This document shows positions 26,055-34,711 of a stretch of 64,000 nucleotides of DNA, in pieces. The stretch lies in the NCBI GenBank assembly GCA_963815295.1, contig CAWFFZ010000008.1, positions 372,001 to 436,000 of the forward strand, written 5' to 3'. The stretch is from JACDHG01 sp963815295 (lineage in GTDB: Bacteria; Actinomycetota; Actinomycetes; Propionibacteriales; Nocardioidaceae). Within the stretch, counting starts at the first letter, position 1; each line of letters opens with the position of its first letter. Made by a program: the position numbers and the translations under genes. Under the pieces are notes generated by a model that searched no databases, had not been told where the DNA came from, and saw nothing but the letters and a program-made list of their open reading frames with translations.

Positions 26055-27452
26055 ATGTCATCGCACCCCAACGGCACGGCTGACCAAGTCAGCAGCCGGA
26101 CAGATCGCACGCACTACCTCTACGTCGCCGTCGTCGTGGCGGTTGGCCTCGGTATAGCCGTCGGCTTCATCTTTCCGGACTTCGCGGTGGAGCTGGAACC
26201 GATCGGCACTGCATTTGTGAACTTGATCAAGATGATGATCGCGCCGGTGATCTTCTGCACGATTGTGCTCGGCATCGGTTCGGTTCGCGACGCCGCCCAG
26301 GTGGGGAGGGTGGGTGGGTTGGCGCTCGCCTACTTCCTGGCGATGTCGACAGCAGCCCTCACGATCGGGCTCATCGTCGGGAACATCATCAAGCCGGGAG
26401 AAGGGATGGACCTGACCACCGAGGCGGCTGACGAAGCCAAAGCCCAGGCCGCCGAGGCAGCTTCGACGACTGACTTCCTGCTGGGCATCATCCCCGACAC
26501 GCTCTTCTCGGCGCTGACGTCGGGTGAGGTCCTCCAGACGTTGCTCGTCGCACTGCTTGTCGGGTTCGCACTGCAGGCGATGGGCCGAGCCGGGGAGCCA
26601 ATGCTGCGAGGCGTCGAGCACCTGCAGCGGTTGGTCTTCAGGGTGCTCGCCATGATCATGTGGCTCGCACCGATCGGCGCCTTCGGCGCGATCGCCGCGG
26701 TGGTGGGAGCGACAGGCGTGGACGCGCTCCAGGGTCTTGCCGTCATCATGATCGCGTTTTACACAACATGCGCGCTGTTCGTGTTCGTGCTGCTGGGAAC
26801 CATCCTCAAGATGGTGACAGGCGTCAACCTCTTCCGGCTACTGCGTTACCTCGGTCGAGAGTTCCTGCTGATCTTGTCGACGTCGTCGTCGGAGTCCGCG
26901 CTGCCTCGACTGATCGCGAAGATGGACCATCTCGGTGTGGAGCGGTCGACCGTGGGCATCGTGGTCCCGACCGGCTACTCCTTCAACCTGGACGGTACGG
27001 CGATTTACTTGACGATGGCGTCCTTGTTCATCGCCGAGGCGGTCGGCGAACCCCTGTCGCTGAGCGAACAGATCTCCCTGCTCATCTTCATGGTCATCGC
27101 GTCGAAGGGAGCCGCAGGAGTGACCGGTGCCGGGCTCGCGACCCTTGCCGGTGGACTCTCGTCCCACCGCCCCGAGTTACTCGAGGGAGTTGGGTTGATC
27201 GTCGGCATCGACCGGTTCATGTCGGAAGCCCGGGCGTTGACAAACTTCGCCGGCAACGCCGTAGCAACACTGCTGATTGGGACCTGGACCGCAGGGGTCG
27301 ACACCGACCAGATGGAGCGCGTCCTTGCCGGTGACGACCCGTTCGACGAGCGGACAATGCTCGACAACGAGGAGCACTCGAGAGCAAGCGAGGAGGAGGA
27401 CTCGAGAGTTAGCGGAGCTAGCGAGCAGACAGTGCGACAAGACCGCGCCTGA
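26055..27452 (+). CDS. dctA: Dicarboxylate:cation symporter (DAACS family)
   Basis: This is a 465-residue membrane transporter of the DctA/GltP family. It has about eight spans plus two re-entrant loops. Family signatures are present: the serine-rich loop ILSTSSSESALP, the NLDGTAIYL motif and the C-terminal GIDRFMSEARALTNFAGNAVAT. It imports C4-dicarboxylates or acidic amino acids with protons or sodium. The Arg in the last motif favours dicarboxylates. A hydrophilic acidic tail of about 50 residues is present. GGAGGAG lies 6 nt upstream of ATG. Confidence 0.9.
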   Translation: MSSHPNGTADQVSSRTDRTHYLYVAVVVAVGLGIAVGFIFPDFAVELEPIGTAFVNLIKMMIAPVIFCTIVLGIGSVRDAAQVGRVGGLALAYFLAMSTAALTIGLIVGNIIKPGEGMDLTTEAADEAKAQAAEAASTTDFLLGIIPDTLFSALTSGEVLQTLLVALLVGFALQAMGRAGEPMLRGVEHLQRLVFRVLAMIMWLAPIGAFGAIAAVVGATGVDALQGLAVIMIAFYTTCALFVFVLLGTILKMVTGVNLFRLLRYLGREFLLILSTSSSESALPRLIAKMDHLGVERSTVGIVVPTGYSFNLDGTAIYLTMASLFIAEAVGEPLSLSEQISLLIFMVIASKGAAGVTGAGLATLAGGLSSHRPELLEGVGLIVGIDRFMSEARALTNFAGNAVATLLIGTWTAGVDTDQMERVLAGDDPFDERTMLDNEEHSRASEEEDSRVSGASEQTVRQDRA

Positions 27453-27474
27453 GCATCCTCGACTGGGTCAGGCG
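27446..27474. terminator. Hairpin between convergent dctA and PAP2 genes
   Basis: CGCCTGA (27446-27452) pairs with TCAGGCG (27468-27474) around a 15-base loop, and each arm contains a stop codon of the flanking convergent genes. There is no T-run, as is common in high-GC actinobacteria, so this is a possible bidirectional terminator. Confidence 0.4.
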
Positions 27475-28526
27475 GTGTCCGCTGTCGAACCGCGCCGGGG
27501 ATCCTCGTCGAACAAACCATCGTCGTCGAGACAGGCCACCCGTCGGCCGTCGACCTGCTGGGGCACGAAGGGCCGTGGCGGCCGTGCGTGCGCGTCGATG
27601 GTGTCGATGGCTGTGGAGCGCAGTGCCGCTGCCCGGTCCGGCGGCTGCGTGGCGTGCGGTCCCGCAGTGTGGCCGGCCTCGACGTACACCGGTGGAGGCA
27701 GCAGCTCTGCGGTGAGGCGGCGAGCTTCGATCGCGACGACCAACGGCACGGTGACGGCCAGCAGCGCGACGGCGACGACAGCGTCGAGCCAGAAGTGGTT
27801 GGCAGTCGCCACGACGACCAGTGTGGTGATGGCGGGATGCGCGAGCGCCCACCAGCGCCACCTGCTCCGGGTCATCGCCACGATGCCCATTCCGACGATG
27901 AAGGCCCAAGCCACATGCAGGCTTGGCATCGCGGCGTACTGGTTGGCGAAGCTGTCGACGTCGGGGGCGCTGTAGACGGATGGCCCGTAGACGGCGGCCG
28001 TGTCGACAAATCCGGACGCGTTCAACATCCGTGGCGGCGCGAGCGGGAAGGCCATGTGGCCAATGGTGGCGCCCAAGGTGACCAGAGCCAGCCAGTTCCG
28101 GACCAGCGAGTAGACGTGATGGCGGTTCGCGTAGACCCAAACTAGGAACAGCACAGTCGCAGGAAAGTGGACCCAGGCGTAGTAGACATTCGCTGCCTGG
28201 ACGAGCCACGTGAAGTCCAGGAGGTGGCTCTGGAGCGAGAGCTCGCTGGGAAGGTTGAGAGCACTCTCGAGGTGGAGCACATCGCGGGCGTTTCCGAGGG
28301 CAGTCGACACGTCGCCGTCAGCGACGGTCCGGCCGACCTTGTAGAGAAGGAACAGCGACGCCACCACGATCAGCTCGGTCGCAGCGTGCCGGACAAGGCG
28401 TCGGCGCCCTGGCAGCGACGGCCGGCGCGCCGAGGTGACGGACCTCCTCAGCGCACGTGGGAAATCCACGAGACGGCGTCCCCGTCGCCCCGAGGTCTCT
28501 AGCGAGAGCTCGTTGATTGTCCCCAC
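27468..28526 (-). CDS. PAP2-family membrane phosphatase/phosphotransferase
   Basis: This is a roughly 352-residue multi-span membrane protein. A basic N-terminal tail precedes six hydrophobic spans. The PAP2 phosphatase motifs appear as PLAPPRM (active-site loop), AAMPSLHVAWAF (conserved SxH) and NHFWLDAVVA (HxxxD). This is the PAP2_3/inositolphosphotransferase-like branch that dephosphorylates lipid phosphates or transfers head groups. The proline- and arginine-rich C-terminal tail (about 70 residues) is probably cytoplasmic. The GTG at 28526 has AAGGGCG upstream; a TTG at 28544 is an alternative. Confidence 0.85.
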   Translation of the reverse strand: MGTINELSLETSGRRGRRLVDFPRALRRSVTSARRPSLPGRRRLVRHAATELIVVASLFLLYKVGRTVADGDVSTALGNARDVLHLESALNLPSELSLQSHLLDFTWLVQAANVYYAWVHFPATVLFLVWVYANRHHVYSLVRNWLALVTLGATIGHMAFPLAPPRMLNASGFVDTAAVYGPSVYSAPDVDSFANQYAAMPSLHVAWAFIVGMGIVAMTRSRWRWWALAHPAITTLVVVATANHFWLDAVVAVALLAVTVPLVVAIEARRLTAELLPPPVYVEAGHTAGPHATQPPDRAAALRSTAIDTIDAHARPPRPFVPQQVDGRRVACLDDDGLFDEDPRRGSTADTA

Positions 28527-28707
28527 CGCCCTTACGCTACGCAACTTTATGCCGTTCCGTCACGGGGTTAACCCTTAGGGACCCCTGGTTTGTTCCCGCG
28601 AACTTCGTCACGGGGCGGCCGTGGCGAGACAGGTGAGCACGAACGGCGTGCGGTTTGACCGAATGGGGGTCGTTCTGTCGAGCCCTGACGGCATACGCTC
28701 ATCCGTG

Positions 28708-29607
28708 ATGACCTACGAGCGCACACAACCGGGCCGCGGCGCGGAGGCGGAGATCACGGCAACACTGATGGAGTGGGAGCCTGCGCACTCGTTCAGCGGC
28801 CAGCTGCACGTCGGTGACGTCGGTTGGTACCTACGCATGGGCGACCTGGTGGTGGACCGAGGTCTGCACGTATGGCGCGGGAGCGACGACGAAATCGCGG
28901 CGGTCGGCCTGCAACACGGGGCCGGCGTTCTGCTGACCGCGGTCAGCCCCTGGCTGCGCCACGACCTCGATCTCGGGCAGCAGATGGCGGCCGACGTCCG
29001 GACGATTCTCTCGGGCGACGACTGCTACGTCGACGCACCGCAGCCTTCGGCCGTGCGCATCGCCCTCGCAACCGCCGGATGGGACCTCGACCCTGACCCG
29101 TGGCCCGTCTTCTACCGACCGCTGAACGCCGCAGACCGCGACCGGGTCGACCACGACATGACCATCGTCTTAGATGATCTGCTCGCCCGGGATCGACTGC
29201 AGCTCCAGCAGGTGCTGTTCAAGAGCACGCAGTCCGATGCCGACAGCTGGAACCGGATGCGTGACCTCACGTCCTACCGCGCCGACCTGGACGTGATGAT
29301 CCGTCATCACGGCCAGTACGTCGCCGCCGCGACCGCCTGGTGGGCCGGTGACAACAAGTGCGGCCTGCTCGAGCCGGTCGGCACCCACCCTGAGCACCGC
29401 GGCCAGGGCCACGGCCGCCGGGTCGTGCTCGCTGCCTTGACCGCACTCGCTCGTTCCGGCGCATCAGGCGCAGCCGTGTTCACCCCGGAGTCCAACGTAG
29501 GCGCCGTCGAGCTGTATCGCTCGTGTGGATTCCGCGCCCTCGGTCTGGCGGCCAGCATGCGGTCACCGCAGACAGCGCTGCGCGGACAGGCAGCCGCGGA
29601 CAGTTGA
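28708..29607 (+). CDS. GNAT-family N-acetyltransferase
   Basis: This is a 299-residue protein. Its C-terminal third is a GNAT fold with the acetyl-CoA loop THPEHRGQGHGRRVVLAALTAL (V-x-x-x-x-Q/R-G-x-G/A) and the closing strand VGAVELYRSCGF. The N-terminal two thirds have no motif that I recognise. Substrate unknown. I choose the ATG at 28708, where TACGCT (28694-28699) would give a near-leaderless start. The frame stays open to a GTG at 28621. An S4-domain gene follows 10 nt later. Confidence 0.82.
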   Translation: MTYERTQPGRGAEAEITATLMEWEPAHSFSGQLHVGDVGWYLRMGDLVVDRGLHVWRGSDDEIAAVGLQHGAGVLLTAVSPWLRHDLDLGQQMAADVRTILSGDDCYVDAPQPSAVRIALATAGWDLDPDPWPVFYRPLNAADRDRVDHDMTIVLDDLLARDRLQLQQVLFKSTQSDADSWNRMRDLTSYRADLDVMIRHHGQYVAAATAWWAGDNKCGLLEPVGTHPEHRGQGHGRRVVLAALTALARSGASGAAVFTPESNVGAVELYRSCGFRALGLAASMRSPQTALRGQAAADS

Positions 29608-29617
29608 CACTGACGCG

Positions 29618-29836
29618 ATGGCGGTCAACGAGGTGCCCATCAGGGGCGACGGAATCAGGCTCGGCCAGTTCCTCAAGCTGACCGACGCAGTCGACCAGGG
29701 CAGCGATGTCAAGGCGTTGCTGGCTGAGGGCGAGATCCAGGTCAACGGGGATGCCGAGCGCCGCCGTGGGCGTCAGCTCAAGGTCGACGACGAGGTCACG
29801 GTCGGCACGACGACGTACCGCGTGACCACACTGTGA
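29618..29836 (+). CDS. Small S4-domain RNA-binding protein
   Basis: This is a 72-residue protein that is almost entirely an S4 RNA-binding fold (RLGQFLKLTDAVDQGSDVKAL, then GEIQVNGDAERRRGRQL, KVDDEVTVG). It belongs to the YaaA/YbcJ-like single-domain group thought to bind structured RNA or ribosomal subunits. It follows the GNAT gene by 10 nt, so the pair is probably one transcript. The following thpR gene is convergent. Confidence 0.85.
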   Translation: MAVNEVPIRGDGIRLGQFLKLTDAVDQGSDVKALLAEGEIQVNGDAERRRGRQLKVDDEVTVGTTTYRVTTL

Positions 29837-29839
29837 CGG

Positions 29840-30349
29840 TCAGCCGCCGAGGGCGAAGAACTCGAGCGGCTCGTAGCGTGGCCCACGCTCGTTGCGGCCA
29901 CGCAGATGTGACTCCACGAGGGCGAGCTCGGTGGCCGTCCAAGATGGCCCTGCGTAGTGGCTGAGCTCCTCGACGGCACCGGTGAGATCGGTCCGCGCGC
30001 GGGTGCGCGCCAGCGTCATGTGCGCGCGCTGGCCGTACGCCGCCAAAGCCCGCCAGCCGTCGACGTCGCCGGCGAGGCCGACCCAGAGGACGCGCGCGTT
30101 CCATGGCTTCGGGAACGCTCCCGCGCCAGCCAGCGACAGGGTCAGCGGTCGGGACCGTCGCGCCCTGCGCTCCCACCGCTGGCGCTGCCGCTCGCGCTCA
30201 TGGGGACCGCACTGGCCGAGGAACTCGAGGGTCAGATGCCACCGAGAAGGGTGTGGCCACCGCAGCTCGGAGTGGGCGGTGCGCAAACCGTCGAGGGCCT
30301 CGTCAAGATGTTGCTCGACATCCGGCGGCAGCAACAGAGCCGTGAACAA
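29840..30349 (-). CDS. thpR: RNA 2',3'-cyclic phosphodiesterase (2H superfamily)
   Basis: This 169-residue protein carries two HxT/S-x motifs, HLTL (about residue 38) and HMTLART (about residue 110), the catalytic pair of the 2H phosphoesterases that open 2',3'-cyclic phosphate RNA ends. The stretch before the second motif (WRALAAYGQRAHMTL) is shorter than I expect for family members of about 180-190 residues. That may be a true short loop or an in-frame loss. It is convergent with the S4 gene. Confidence 0.82.
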   Translation of the reverse strand: MFTALLLPPDVEQHLDEALDGLRTAHSELRWPHPSRWHLTLEFLGQCGPHERERQRQRWERRARRSRPLTLSLAGAGAFPKPWNARVLWVGLAGDVDGWRALAAYGQRAHMTLARTRARTDLTGAVEELSHYAGPSWTATELALVESHLRGRNERGPRYEPLEFFALGG

Positions 30350-30381
30350 CCGGGACGTCGGCGTCCCGGACCGTGAGGTGC

Positions 30382-30756
30382 TCAGCGGACGTCGACGAGG
30401 TCCACGACGAAAATCAGTGTCTCGCCAGGGGCGATCGCGCTACCCGCTCCGCGATCGCCGTACCCGAGGTGAGGAGGGATCACCAGCTTGCGGCGACCGC
30501 CGACCTTCATGCCCTCGATGCCCTGGTCCCAGCCGGCGATGACCTGGCCGACCCCAAGCCGAAACGACAACGGTTGGCCCCGGTTGTAAGAGGCATCGAA
30601 CTCCTCACCGGTCGAATGAGCTACCCCGACATAGTGCGCCGAGACCGTCGTCCCGGCTGACGCCTCAGCGCCTGCACCCTCAACCAGGTCGTCGATCTGC
30701 AGTTCACCGGGGGGAGGGGAATCGGGAAAGTCGATCTCGGGTTTCTCGATACTCAT
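30382..30756 (-). CDS. FKBP-type peptidyl-prolyl cis-trans isomerase
   Basis: This is a 124-residue cytosolic protein consisting of a single FKBP domain. It has YVG.......EEFDASYNRG, VIAGWDQGIEGMKVGGRRKLVIPPHLGYGDR in order and ending FVVDLVDV, with the Trp, Tyr and Ile residues of the binding pocket. It speeds proline isomerisation during protein folding. The -10-like TAGGGT on this strand lies 7 nt before the ATG at 30756, which fits a leaderless or near-leaderless mRNA. A codon at 30765 is a weaker start. Confidence 0.92.
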   Translation of the reverse strand: MSIEKPEIDFPDSPPPGELQIDDLVEGAGAEASAGTTVSAHYVGVAHSTGEEFDASYNRGQPLSFRLGVGQVIAGWDQGIEGMKVGGRRKLVIPPHLGYGDRGAGSAIAPGETLIFVVDLVDVR

Positions 30757-30843
30757 ATGAGCCACCCTAGTGGCCTGCAGTGTCGTGGCAGAAGTCGCGA
30801 ACTCCCTGGTTACTCTGCGCTACGGGCAGTCGATCACGCAGTG

Positions 30844-31272
30844 TTACTGAGTTCGGACATACGACTCAAGCTGGTCGCGCTCGAACTCGAGTTCGCCGAT
30901 TCTCGACTTCACAACGTCGCCGATCGACACGATGCCGTGGAGCTCGCCATCGACGAGCACCGGCACGTGACGGATGCGGTGCTCGGTCATCGTGCGCATC
31001 AGATCGTCGACCGAGTCCTTAGGCGCAGCCGTCTGCACGTCGGCGGTCATGATCTCCGAAACCGCGGTGTCGAGAACGTCCGTGTCGGAGACCAGACGGC
31101 GCACGATGTCACGTTCGGAGACGATTCCCACCACGGACTTGTCGTCGCTGCTGACGACGACCGCTCCGATGTTGTGCTCCGCAAGCAGGGCTATGAGGTC
31201 GCGAATGGTCGTTTCCGGGGTGATCGTGACCACAGACCCGGACTTCGACCGCAACACGTCGCTGATACGCAT
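30844..31272 (-). CDS. Tandem CBS-domain protein
   Basis: This is a 142-residue protein made of two CBS motifs (about residues 8-60, TIRDLIALLAEHNIGAVVV...GIVSERDIVRRL, and 75-128, SVDDLMRTMTEHRIRHVPV...GIVSIGDVVKSRI). CBS pairs bind adenosyl nucleotides and often sense energy state. No catalytic partner domain is attached. Similar stand-alone proteins in actinobacteria respond to hypoxia or stress, but nothing in the sequence proves that here. It is a single gene with flanking convergent or divergent neighbours. Confidence 0.88.
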   Translation of the reverse strand: MRISDVLRSKSGSVVTITPETTIRDLIALLAEHNIGAVVVSSDDKSVVGIVSERDIVRRLVSDTDVLDTAVSEIMTADVQTAAPKDSVDDLMRTMTEHRIRHVPVLVDGELHGIVSIGDVVKSRIGELEFERDQLESYVRTQ

Positions 31273-31413
31273 CAGGCGCCTCCCTAATGTCGGATGCCGC
31301 TGATGAGGTCGCCCACGGCGCTGTCGGAGACGCTCAACCTGGTCATCTGACGATAGTGCCCGCCCTGGGGTACGGGAAAGGGCTCTTCGTGTTGGCCTGC
31401 GAAGATGTGGCGT

Positions 31414-32199
31414 ATGACGGTGACCGAGCTGGCCCGTGCGGCGGGCCTCCGATCAGCGTTGACGCCAGTCGCGGTCATCAGCGTCGTCCTCGTCACGATC
31501 ACGTCGGTGCTCGTGGTGGACGCGTCGGGGTCGCTGCCCGTGCAGCGGCTGCTGGGCGTCGTGACCTGGGTGGTGTTGTTGCTGCTGTTGGCGCGCGAGA
31601 CACCGATGGTCCGGGCGCAGACGGCCATCGTGGTGGTCTTCGCCACTGTCGTGGAGTACACGTTCTCGCCGTTGCTCGAGGTGTACGTCTACCGATTCGA
31701 CAACGTCCCCATGTATGTCCCGCCCGGCCACGGGCTTGTCTACCTGGCGGCGCTGTCTGTCGGTCGGCTGGCGTTCGTCGAGGCGCGTCCACGGCTGTGC
31801 ACCGGGATCGTGCTCACGGTCGGTGGGGCGTGGGCGACGTACGGGTTGGTGCTGGCCGACCGGCCCGATGCGCTGGGAGCTTTCTGGTTCCTCTGCCTGG
31901 CCGCGTTCCTGCGGTGGGGGCCCTCGCGTGGGTTGTATATCGGCGCATTCGTCGTGGTCAGCTATCTCGAGATCGTGGGTACGGCGCTCGGCACCTGGGT
32001 GTGGCAGCCGGTCGACCCGACCGGGCTCATCACCATCGGTAACCCGCCCTCGGGGGCTGCTGGTGGCTACGGCTGGTTTGATCTCGCTGCGCTACTCCTT
32101 GCGCCCGCACTGCTGCGGGGGATCGACAGCCTCAGACGTCCGGGTCGGTCGGATCGTCCGGCAGGTCATCCGGCTGAGAGCGTTGCCGGCGGGCCGTGA
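31414..32199 (+). CDS. Conserved multi-span membrane protein
   Basis: This is a roughly 261-residue hydrophobic protein with about seven membrane spans, beginning with a span after ALTPVAVISVVLV. Conserved-looking polar patches include FDNVPMYVPPGHGLVY and the WQPVDPTGLITIGNPPSGAAGGYGW loop. I do not recognise a family with known function. The ATG at 31414 with GAAGAT 7 nt upstream suggests a leaderless transcript. Its 3' end overlaps the end of the convergent hisN-like gene by 68 bp, which is unusual and hints that one of the two stop positions may be affected by an indel. Confidence 0.7.
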   Translation: MTVTELARAAGLRSALTPVAVISVVLVTITSVLVVDASGSLPVQRLLGVVTWVVLLLLLARETPMVRAQTAIVVVFATVVEYTFSPLLEVYVYRFDNVPMYVPPGHGLVYLAALSVGRLAFVEARPRLCTGIVLTVGGAWATYGLVLADRPDALGAFWFLCLAAFLRWGPSRGLYIGAFVVVSYLEIVGTALGTWVWQPVDPTGLITIGNPPSGAAGGYGWFDLAALLLAPALLRGIDSLRRPGRSDRPAGHPAESVAGGP

Positions 32200-33043
32200 G
32201 GTCGTGCACCCGGCCCTGAGTCCCAGGGTTGCCGCCGCTCCCTGATTTCGCCCGTCGCTCACCGATCAGCTTCAACACCTGGTCGTGGAGGCGGCCGTTG
32301 GTGGACAGCGCGTTGCCGCCACCTGGTCCATTCGTGCCGGTCAGGTCACTGAACCGACCACCCGCCTCCGAGACGATGACGGCGAGGGCGACCATGTCGT
32401 GCAACGCCAGTTGCGGCTCGGCGGCGATATCGACGGCGCCCTCGGCGACGAGCATGTGAGACCAGAAGTCACCGAAAGCCCGACTGCGCCAGCACCGTCG
32501 GGTCAGTGACATGAACTCGTCGAGCCGTCCCCGGCTCTCCCAGCCGGCGAACGAGGAGTACGAGAACGATGCGTCCTCGATGTCGGACACGTCGGAGACG
32601 TGGCACGCCTGCGCTGACGACAGGGATTTGCCGGTCCAGGCGCCGGTGCCCTTCGTGGCCCACCAGCGACGCCCGAGCGCGGGTGCCGAGACGACCCCGA
32701 CGACTACCTCGCCCTCGACCATCAGGCCGATCAGAGTCGCCCAGACGGGCACGCCGCGGATGAAGTTCTTGGTGCCGTCGATCGGGTCGACGACCCAGCG
32801 CCGAGGACCCCAGCCAGTGCTGCCGTGCTCCTCGCCGACGACGGCGTCGCGGGGCCGAGCACGGCCCAGAGTCCGCCGGATCATGTCCTCGACAAGGGTG
32901 TCGGCGTCGGTCACCGGCGTCAGGTCCGGCTTCGTCACGACGTGCAGGTCGAGGGCCTTGAACCGGTCCATTGTCAGAGAGTCGGCGTCGTCGGCGAGGA
33001 CGTGCGCCAGCCGGAGATCGTCGGTGTGGTCGGTCGAGGGCAT
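32132..33043 (-). CDS. hisN: Inositol monophosphatase-family phosphatase, probable histidinol-phosphatase
   Basis: This is a 303-residue FIG-superfamily phosphatase. It has metal-binding motifs VGEEHGST, the WVVDPIDGTKNF block (DPIDGT) and the downstream SEAGGRFSDLTG. In actinobacteria a copy next to rsgA-aroA usually is HisN (histidinol phosphate to histidinol), which fits the position 0.7 kb from rsgA. The last 45 residues are a low-complexity Arg/Pro-rich tail beyond the usual end and overlap the neighbouring gene. A late frameshift that hides the true stop is possible. Confidence 0.8.
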   Translation of the reverse strand: MPSTDHTDDLRLAHVLADDADSLTMDRFKALDLHVVTKPDLTPVTDADTLVEDMIRRTLGRARPRDAVVGEEHGSTGWGPRRWVVDPIDGTKNFIRGVPVWATLIGLMVEGEVVVGVVSAPALGRRWWATKGTGAWTGKSLSSAQACHVSDVSDIEDASFSYSSFAGWESRGRLDEFMSLTRRCWRSRAFGDFWSHMLVAEGAVDIAAEPQLALHDMVALAVIVSEAGGRFSDLTGTNGPGGGNALSTNGRLHDQVLKLIGERRAKSGSGGNPGTQGRVHDLTARRQRSQPDDLPDDPTDPDV

Positions 33044-33219
33044 AGCGGTCAGCGTACGACGCGAGCACCTCAGGCGCTGGGGCGACGCGCGTCGTACCGC
33101 GGCGACGGGGACCGGCCGAAGTCGGTCTCAATGCTGTTGGCCTGCCCATTCGTCCACTAGCGTTTAGTCACCGCACCGTGAGGTACTGAGCCTCATCCGC
33201 ACATCCGGGAGGTCATTCG

Positions 33220-33696
33220 ATGTTCAGTGAAATCAACGGTCTGCCGGTTCATCCTCTTGCCGTTCACGCCGTGGTGGTGCTGGTGCCGCTCGCGGCCCTG
33301 CTGGGGGTGCTCTTCGCGGTGCCTCGCACGCGGGCGTGGGCGCGAGTCCCGCTGCTGTTGGTGTCGCTGGCGGCGGTCGTGACGACGTACGTCGCGAGGG
33401 AGAGTGGCAAGAAGTTCGAGGAGGCTCTCGACCTGGGTGGTCCGATCGCAGCTCTGGTTGAGGAGCACTCTGAACGCGCCGACCTGCTCTGGTACCTGGT
33501 GCTCGGGTTCGCGGCTGTCGCGGTGTTGGCATTCATCGTGACGTGGTCGAGCAATGCGAACTCGCTGCTCGTGTTCGCGCTGTCGGCCGTGCTCGTCGTC
33601 GGTGCCGTCGGCTTAGGCGTCCAGGTCTACCGCGTGGGCGAAATCGGGTCGAAGGCGGTCTGGAACCCGACCGGGGACGCCGACTTCTCCGAGTAG
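33220..33696 (+). CDS. DUF2231 membrane protein
   Basis: This is a 158-residue membrane protein with four hydrophobic spans. It starts with INGLPVHPLAVHAVVVLVPLAALLG, the HPxxVHxxxV signature of DUF2231. The family may bind heme or metals through the paired His in the first span, but no function is established. GGGAGGT is 6-7 nt before the ATG. It is divergent from hisN across a 177-bp gap and convergent with rsgA. Confidence 0.85.
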   Translation: MFSEINGLPVHPLAVHAVVVLVPLAALLGVLFAVPRTRAWARVPLLLVSLAAVVTTYVARESGKKFEEALDLGGPIAALVEEHSERADLLWYLVLGFAAVAVLAFIVTWSSNANSLLVFALSAVLVVGAVGLGVQVYRVGEIGSKAVWNPTGDADFSE

Positions 33697-33709
33697 TCGC
33701 CGGGCAGAG

Positions 33710-34711
33710 TCAGCGCTCGGACGACTCGCGGCTGTCGAGCAGTCGTCGGAACGACTCCACCCGCTGTGGCTCGACCCTGCCGTCTCGGATCGCGTCGTCG
33801 AGTGCGCACTCTGGAGCTGCAGAGCTGTGGGTGCAGCCGCGAGGGCAGTCGACGGTCAACGCGTTCAGGTCTTCGAAGGCGCTGATCAGGTGTTGCGGCT
33901 GAACGTGCGCGAGTCCGAACGACCTGATGCCGGGAGTGTCGACGACCCAGCCGCCGAAGGGCAGTTCGAGAGCGAACGCCGAGGTCGACGTATGCCGCCC
34001 GCGCCCTGTCACCTCGTTGACGCGCCCGGTCGTCCGGTCGGCCCCCGGCACTAGCGCGTTGACGAGCGTGGACTTGCCCACGCCGGAGTGGCCGACGAAG
34101 ACGCTCACTCGGTCGCGGAGCCGGTCGCGGACCTGGTCGAGGTCGCCACCCCGGGCAGCCACGACCGACGCCACGCCGAGCGGCCGGTAAGTCGACAACA
34201 GCTCGTCGGGGTCGGCCAGGTCCACCTTCGTGAGGCACAGCAGCGGGTCGAGGCCTTCGTCGTACGCGGCCACCAACGCACGGTCGATCAGCCGCGGCCT
34301 CGGCTCGGGGTCTGCCACGGCCGTGACGATGACGAGCTGGTCGGCGTTGGCGACGATGATGCGCTCGATGGGGTCGTCGTCGTCAGCAGTACGCCGCAAC
34401 GTGGATGAGCGCGGGGTCACTTCGACGATCCGGGCGAGGCTTCCGTCGGCTCCGCTGACGTCTCCGACGATGCGCACGCGATCTCCGACCACCACGGCCT
34501 TGCGGCCGAGGGCTCGCGCGGTCATGGCGGTGACGGTGCGCTCCTCGCCGTCGGCCTCGGTGACTCGCAACGTGTAGCGACCGCGGTCGACCGTCATGAC
34601 GAACGCCTCGATCGCGTCGTCATGGCTGGGGCGGTCCTTCGTGCGTGGCCGCGTGCGGCGGCGTGGCCGCTGAAACCGCTGGTCGTCCTCGATGTCTCTG
34701 CGCGGCTTCAT
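33710..34711 (-). CDS. rsgA: Ribosome small-subunit-dependent GTPase A
   Basis: This is a 333-residue GTPase that helps late maturation of the 30S subunit. An OB-fold N-terminus (about residues 30-110) is followed by a circularly permuted GTPase with G4 LTKVDLAD, G1 GHSGVGKSTLVNAL, G3 DTPG in VVDTPGIRSFGL. The C-terminal zinc knuckle is seen in CPRGCTHSSAAPECAL. The basic N-terminal extension (RRRTRPRTKDRPS) is typical of actinobacteria. Its ATG overlaps the aroA stop by 4 nt, so rsgA and aroA are one transcriptional unit. Order matches Rv3228c-Rv3227. Confidence 0.95.
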   Translation of the reverse strand: MKPRRDIEDDQRFQRPRRRTRPRTKDRPSHDDAIEAFVMTVDRGRYTLRVTEADGEERTVTAMTARALGRKAVVVGDRVRIVGDVSGADGSLARIVEVTPRSSTLRRTADDDDPIERIIVANADQLVIVTAVADPEPRPRLIDRALVAAYDEGLDPLLCLTKVDLADPDELLSTYRPLGVASVVAARGGDLDQVRDRLRDRVSVFVGHSGVGKSTLVNALVPGADRTTGRVNEVTGRGRHTSTSAFALELPFGGWVVDTPGIRSFGLAHVQPQHLISAFEDLNALTVDCPRGCTHSSAAPECALDDAIRDGRVEPQRVESFRRLLDSRESSER

